From contig JBIIUJ010000143.1 in assembly GCA_044340025.1 (NCBI GenBank), positions 1 through 6,052 of the forward strand: 6,052 nt of DNA. The letters run 5' to 3'. This document shows, piece by piece, positions 4,964-6,052 of this stretch; within the stretch, counting starts at the first letter, position 1; every line of letters begins with the position of its first letter. Origin of the DNA: JBIIUJ01 sp044340025. GTDB lineage: Bacteria; Pseudomonadota; Alphaproteobacteria; Caulobacterales; Aquidulcibacteraceae. Below the pieces are notes generated by a model, which worked only from the letters and a program-made list of their open reading frames with translations, had not been told where the DNA came from and searched no databases. The translations under genes and the position numbers were made by a program.

Positions 4964-5943
4964 GGCTCTCGCGCCGCGCCTTCGGGCTCGCCGGGTTTGC
5001 CGCGCTCGCTGCCGGCGGGCCGGCGCTTGCTGCTCCCCCGGCCGCTTTCGCCGCTGCGCTGCGCACCGCGCGGTCTGGCCGCTTTCGCTTCATCGATACG
5101 ACGCTGCAGGCCGCAGACGGGCGCACGGTGGCCGTGCGGCTTGCCCGCCCGGCCCGCGCGCGCCGCGCCATGGGCTTCATCGCCTTCAGCCATGGGGCCA
5201 ACAGCGCCGGCACGCTCTATGACGCCATGATCGGTCCCATCGCCGCGGCGGGCTATCTGGTTGCGGCCCCCACCCATGTGGACTGGGAGGGCAACCCCGG
5301 CCGCGCGCGCTTTGATGCGGCTGCGGTGCAGGCGACGCGGCTTGCCGATATGGCGCTGGTGTTTGACGGCCTCGTCCCGCTGGCGGCCGCCGCCGGCCTG
5401 GCGCCGGGCGCGGTGGACCCGGCGCGCATGGTCGCAGCCGGCCATTCCTATGGCGCGCTTGTCGCCCAGCAGCTCGGCGGGGCTGAAGTCCGCCGGCCGG
5501 GGGCGGAGCCGCTGCGCCCGCGCGATCCGCGCGCCAGGGCGATCCTTGCAGTCTCGCCGCCGGGGCCGGTGCCTGGCTTCCTCGACCCTGCGATCTGGGA
5601 TGGTCTGGATGCGCCCATGCTCGTCACCACCGGCACGCAGGACACGCTGCCCAATTTCCGCGCCGACTGGCGCCAGGTGCTCGCCTCCTTCGAACGCGGG
5701 CGGCCGGGCCAGACGTTCGCCGCCATCGCGCCCGGGGTGGACCATTATTTCGGCGGCGCCATCGGCCGGCTCACCCTGCCCGGGCCAAAGCAGAGCGCCC
5801 AGCTCGACGCCACCAACGCCGCCGCGATCCTGTTCCTCGACGCATTCGTGAAGGGCGACGCAAGCGCCCGCCGCGCCTTGACCAGCTTTGGCTCCCAGCC
5901 TCTGGCGGGCCTGCAGGAACCGTTCGAGATCCGGACGCGCTAG
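4960..5943 (+). CDS. Tat-exported alpha/beta hydrolase (dienelactone hydrolase/esterase-like)
   Basis: A 327-residue serine hydrolase. The start is read as GTG at 4960-4962, overlapping the previous stop as GTGA. This gives a clean twin-arginine signal, SRRAFGL with R5-R6, then a hydrophobic stretch and a likely cleavage after about residue 24 (PALA before APP). A longer frame from an ATG at 4855 would bury this signal behind 35 extra residues and overlap the dehydrogenase by over 100 bases. Fold motifs: SHGAN with H78-G79 (oxyanion region), nucleophile S163 in GHSYG, probable acid D228 in TGTQD and probable base H262 in VDHYFGG, in the normal order. The protein should act folded in the periplasm or outside. 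Substrate unknown: an ester, lactone or similar; PAF-acetylhydrolase/dienelactone-type hydrolases are the nearest style. It probably shares the dehydrogenase transcript. Its stop codon lies at the edge of an insertion sequence, so the native end may be slightly altered. Confidence 0.9.
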   Translation: MRLSRRAFGLAGFAALAAGGPALAAPPAAFAAALRTARSGRFRFIDTTLQAADGRTVAVRLARPARARRAMGFIAFSHGANSAGTLYDAMIGPIAAAGYLVAAPTHVDWEGNPGRARFDAAAVQATRLADMALVFDGLVPLAAAAGLAPGAVDPARMVAAGHSYGALVAQQLGGAEVRRPGAEPLRPRDPRARAILAVSPPGPVPGFLDPAIWDGLDAPMLVTTGTQDTLPNFRADWRQVLASFERGRPGQTFAAIAPGVDHYFGGAIGRLTLPGPKQSAQLDATNAAAILFLDAFVKGDASARRALTSFGSQPLAGLQEPFEIRTR

Positions 5944-6052
5944 AGCGGTTTGCGTTCAGTCTGCATCGTACCCACAACTGGTGAAGTAGTTTCGGCACTC
6001 GTTGGGCTCGAACAGGTCGATCAGGTGACCGATTGCGGTCCATAGGCCCTCG
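5943..6052 (-). mobile_element. IS630-family insertion sequence, one end (cut by window edge)
   Basis: The end of an IS630-like element is seen: a short terminal segment starting GAGCGGTTTGCG, then the transposase stop at 5958-5956. IS630 elements insert at TA and duplicate it. A TA lies at 5941-5942, directly before the presumed element end, and forms part of the hydrolase TAG stop. The exact tip is inferred because the other inverted repeat lies outside the window. Confidence 0.72.
5956..6052 (-). CDS. IS630-family transposase, C-terminal 31 residues (cut by window edge)
   Basis: Read on the minus strand, the last 31 codons give LWTAIGHLIDLFEPNE (residues 3-18 of the fragment), then CRNYFTSCGYDAD and a TGA stop at 5958-5956. 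The pattern of an LW..IG..LDLF helix followed by P-x-E-C-x-N-(Y/F)-F and an ending GYDA is the familiar C-terminus of IS630-family DDE transposases in alphaproteobacteria. The catalytic domain lies outside the window, so activity cannot be judged. The gene converges on the hydrolase gene, with 12 bases between the two stops. Confidence 0.82.
   Translation of the reverse strand, partial: EGLWTAIGHLIDLFEPNECRNYFTSCGYDAD

Noticed and set aside
4927..5745. Minus-strand open frame of 272 codons opposite the hydrolase
   Set aside because: Mirror of a well-supported alpha/beta hydrolase; composition dominated by Arg, Gly, Ala and His.
4960..5943. Hydrolase as an AHL-degrading quorum-quenching enzyme because of nearby luxI
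   Set aside because: The catalytic triad only shows a general alpha/beta hydrolase. No lactonase zinc motif or acylase feature is seen, and luxI is on a compositionally different block.

Overview
The window looks like chromosomal DNA from a GC-rich alphaproteobacterium. The MurC sequence (GVGGIGMSG start, SDAKASANT stretch, PFYGF segment) and the style of the LuxR and LuxI proteins suggest the Caulobacterales/Hyphomonadaceae or sphingomonad part of that class. The genus cannot be fixed from the sequence alone.

Layout. On the minus strand, 1-1607 holds peptidoglycan precursor genes: complete murC followed by the first 65 codons of murB, joined by a 4-base GTGA overlap. This is the murC-murB part of the division and cell wall (dcw) cluster. 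murG, which usually precedes murC in these bacteria, is absent. Instead a divergent plus-strand quorum-sensing pair begins 138 bases away: a LuxR-type receptor (1746-2471) and a LuxI-type acyl-homoserine lactone synthase (2563-3303). This block is clearly poorer in GC than its surroundings: hand counts of two 60-base lines in early luxR give about 38-43%, against about 68% in a line of the aldehyde dehydrogenase gene. The 91-base luxR-luxI gap is rich in control signals. It holds an 18-bp near-perfect dyad built like a tra/lux box, a good -10 hexamer placed so that the box would overlap the -35 region, and a 7-bp perfect inverted repeat whose right arm contains the luxI Shine-Dalgarno sequence.

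After a GC-rich 145-base gap with strong dyads comes a plus-strand two-gene operon: an NAD(P)-dependent aldehyde dehydrogenase (3449-4963) and a Tat-exported alpha/beta hydrolase (4960-5943), again joined by a GTGA overlap. The window ends inside an IS630-family insertion sequence, whose transposase C-terminus reads on the minus strand (5956-6052) and whose edge abuts or forms the hydrolase stop codon.

Working picture. LuxI makes an acyl-homoserine lactone, and LuxR with ligand probably binds the 2486-2503 dyad to switch on luxI in a positive loop. Whether the aldehyde dehydrogenase/hydrolase operon is also under quorum control is open; a perfect 8-2-8 dyad sits at almost the same distance from its start as the box does from luxI. 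No RNA genes, CRISPR arrays or origins were seen, and no stretch longer than 300 bases lacks a gene. The most interesting part is the luxR-luxI control region; the gene families themselves are well known.
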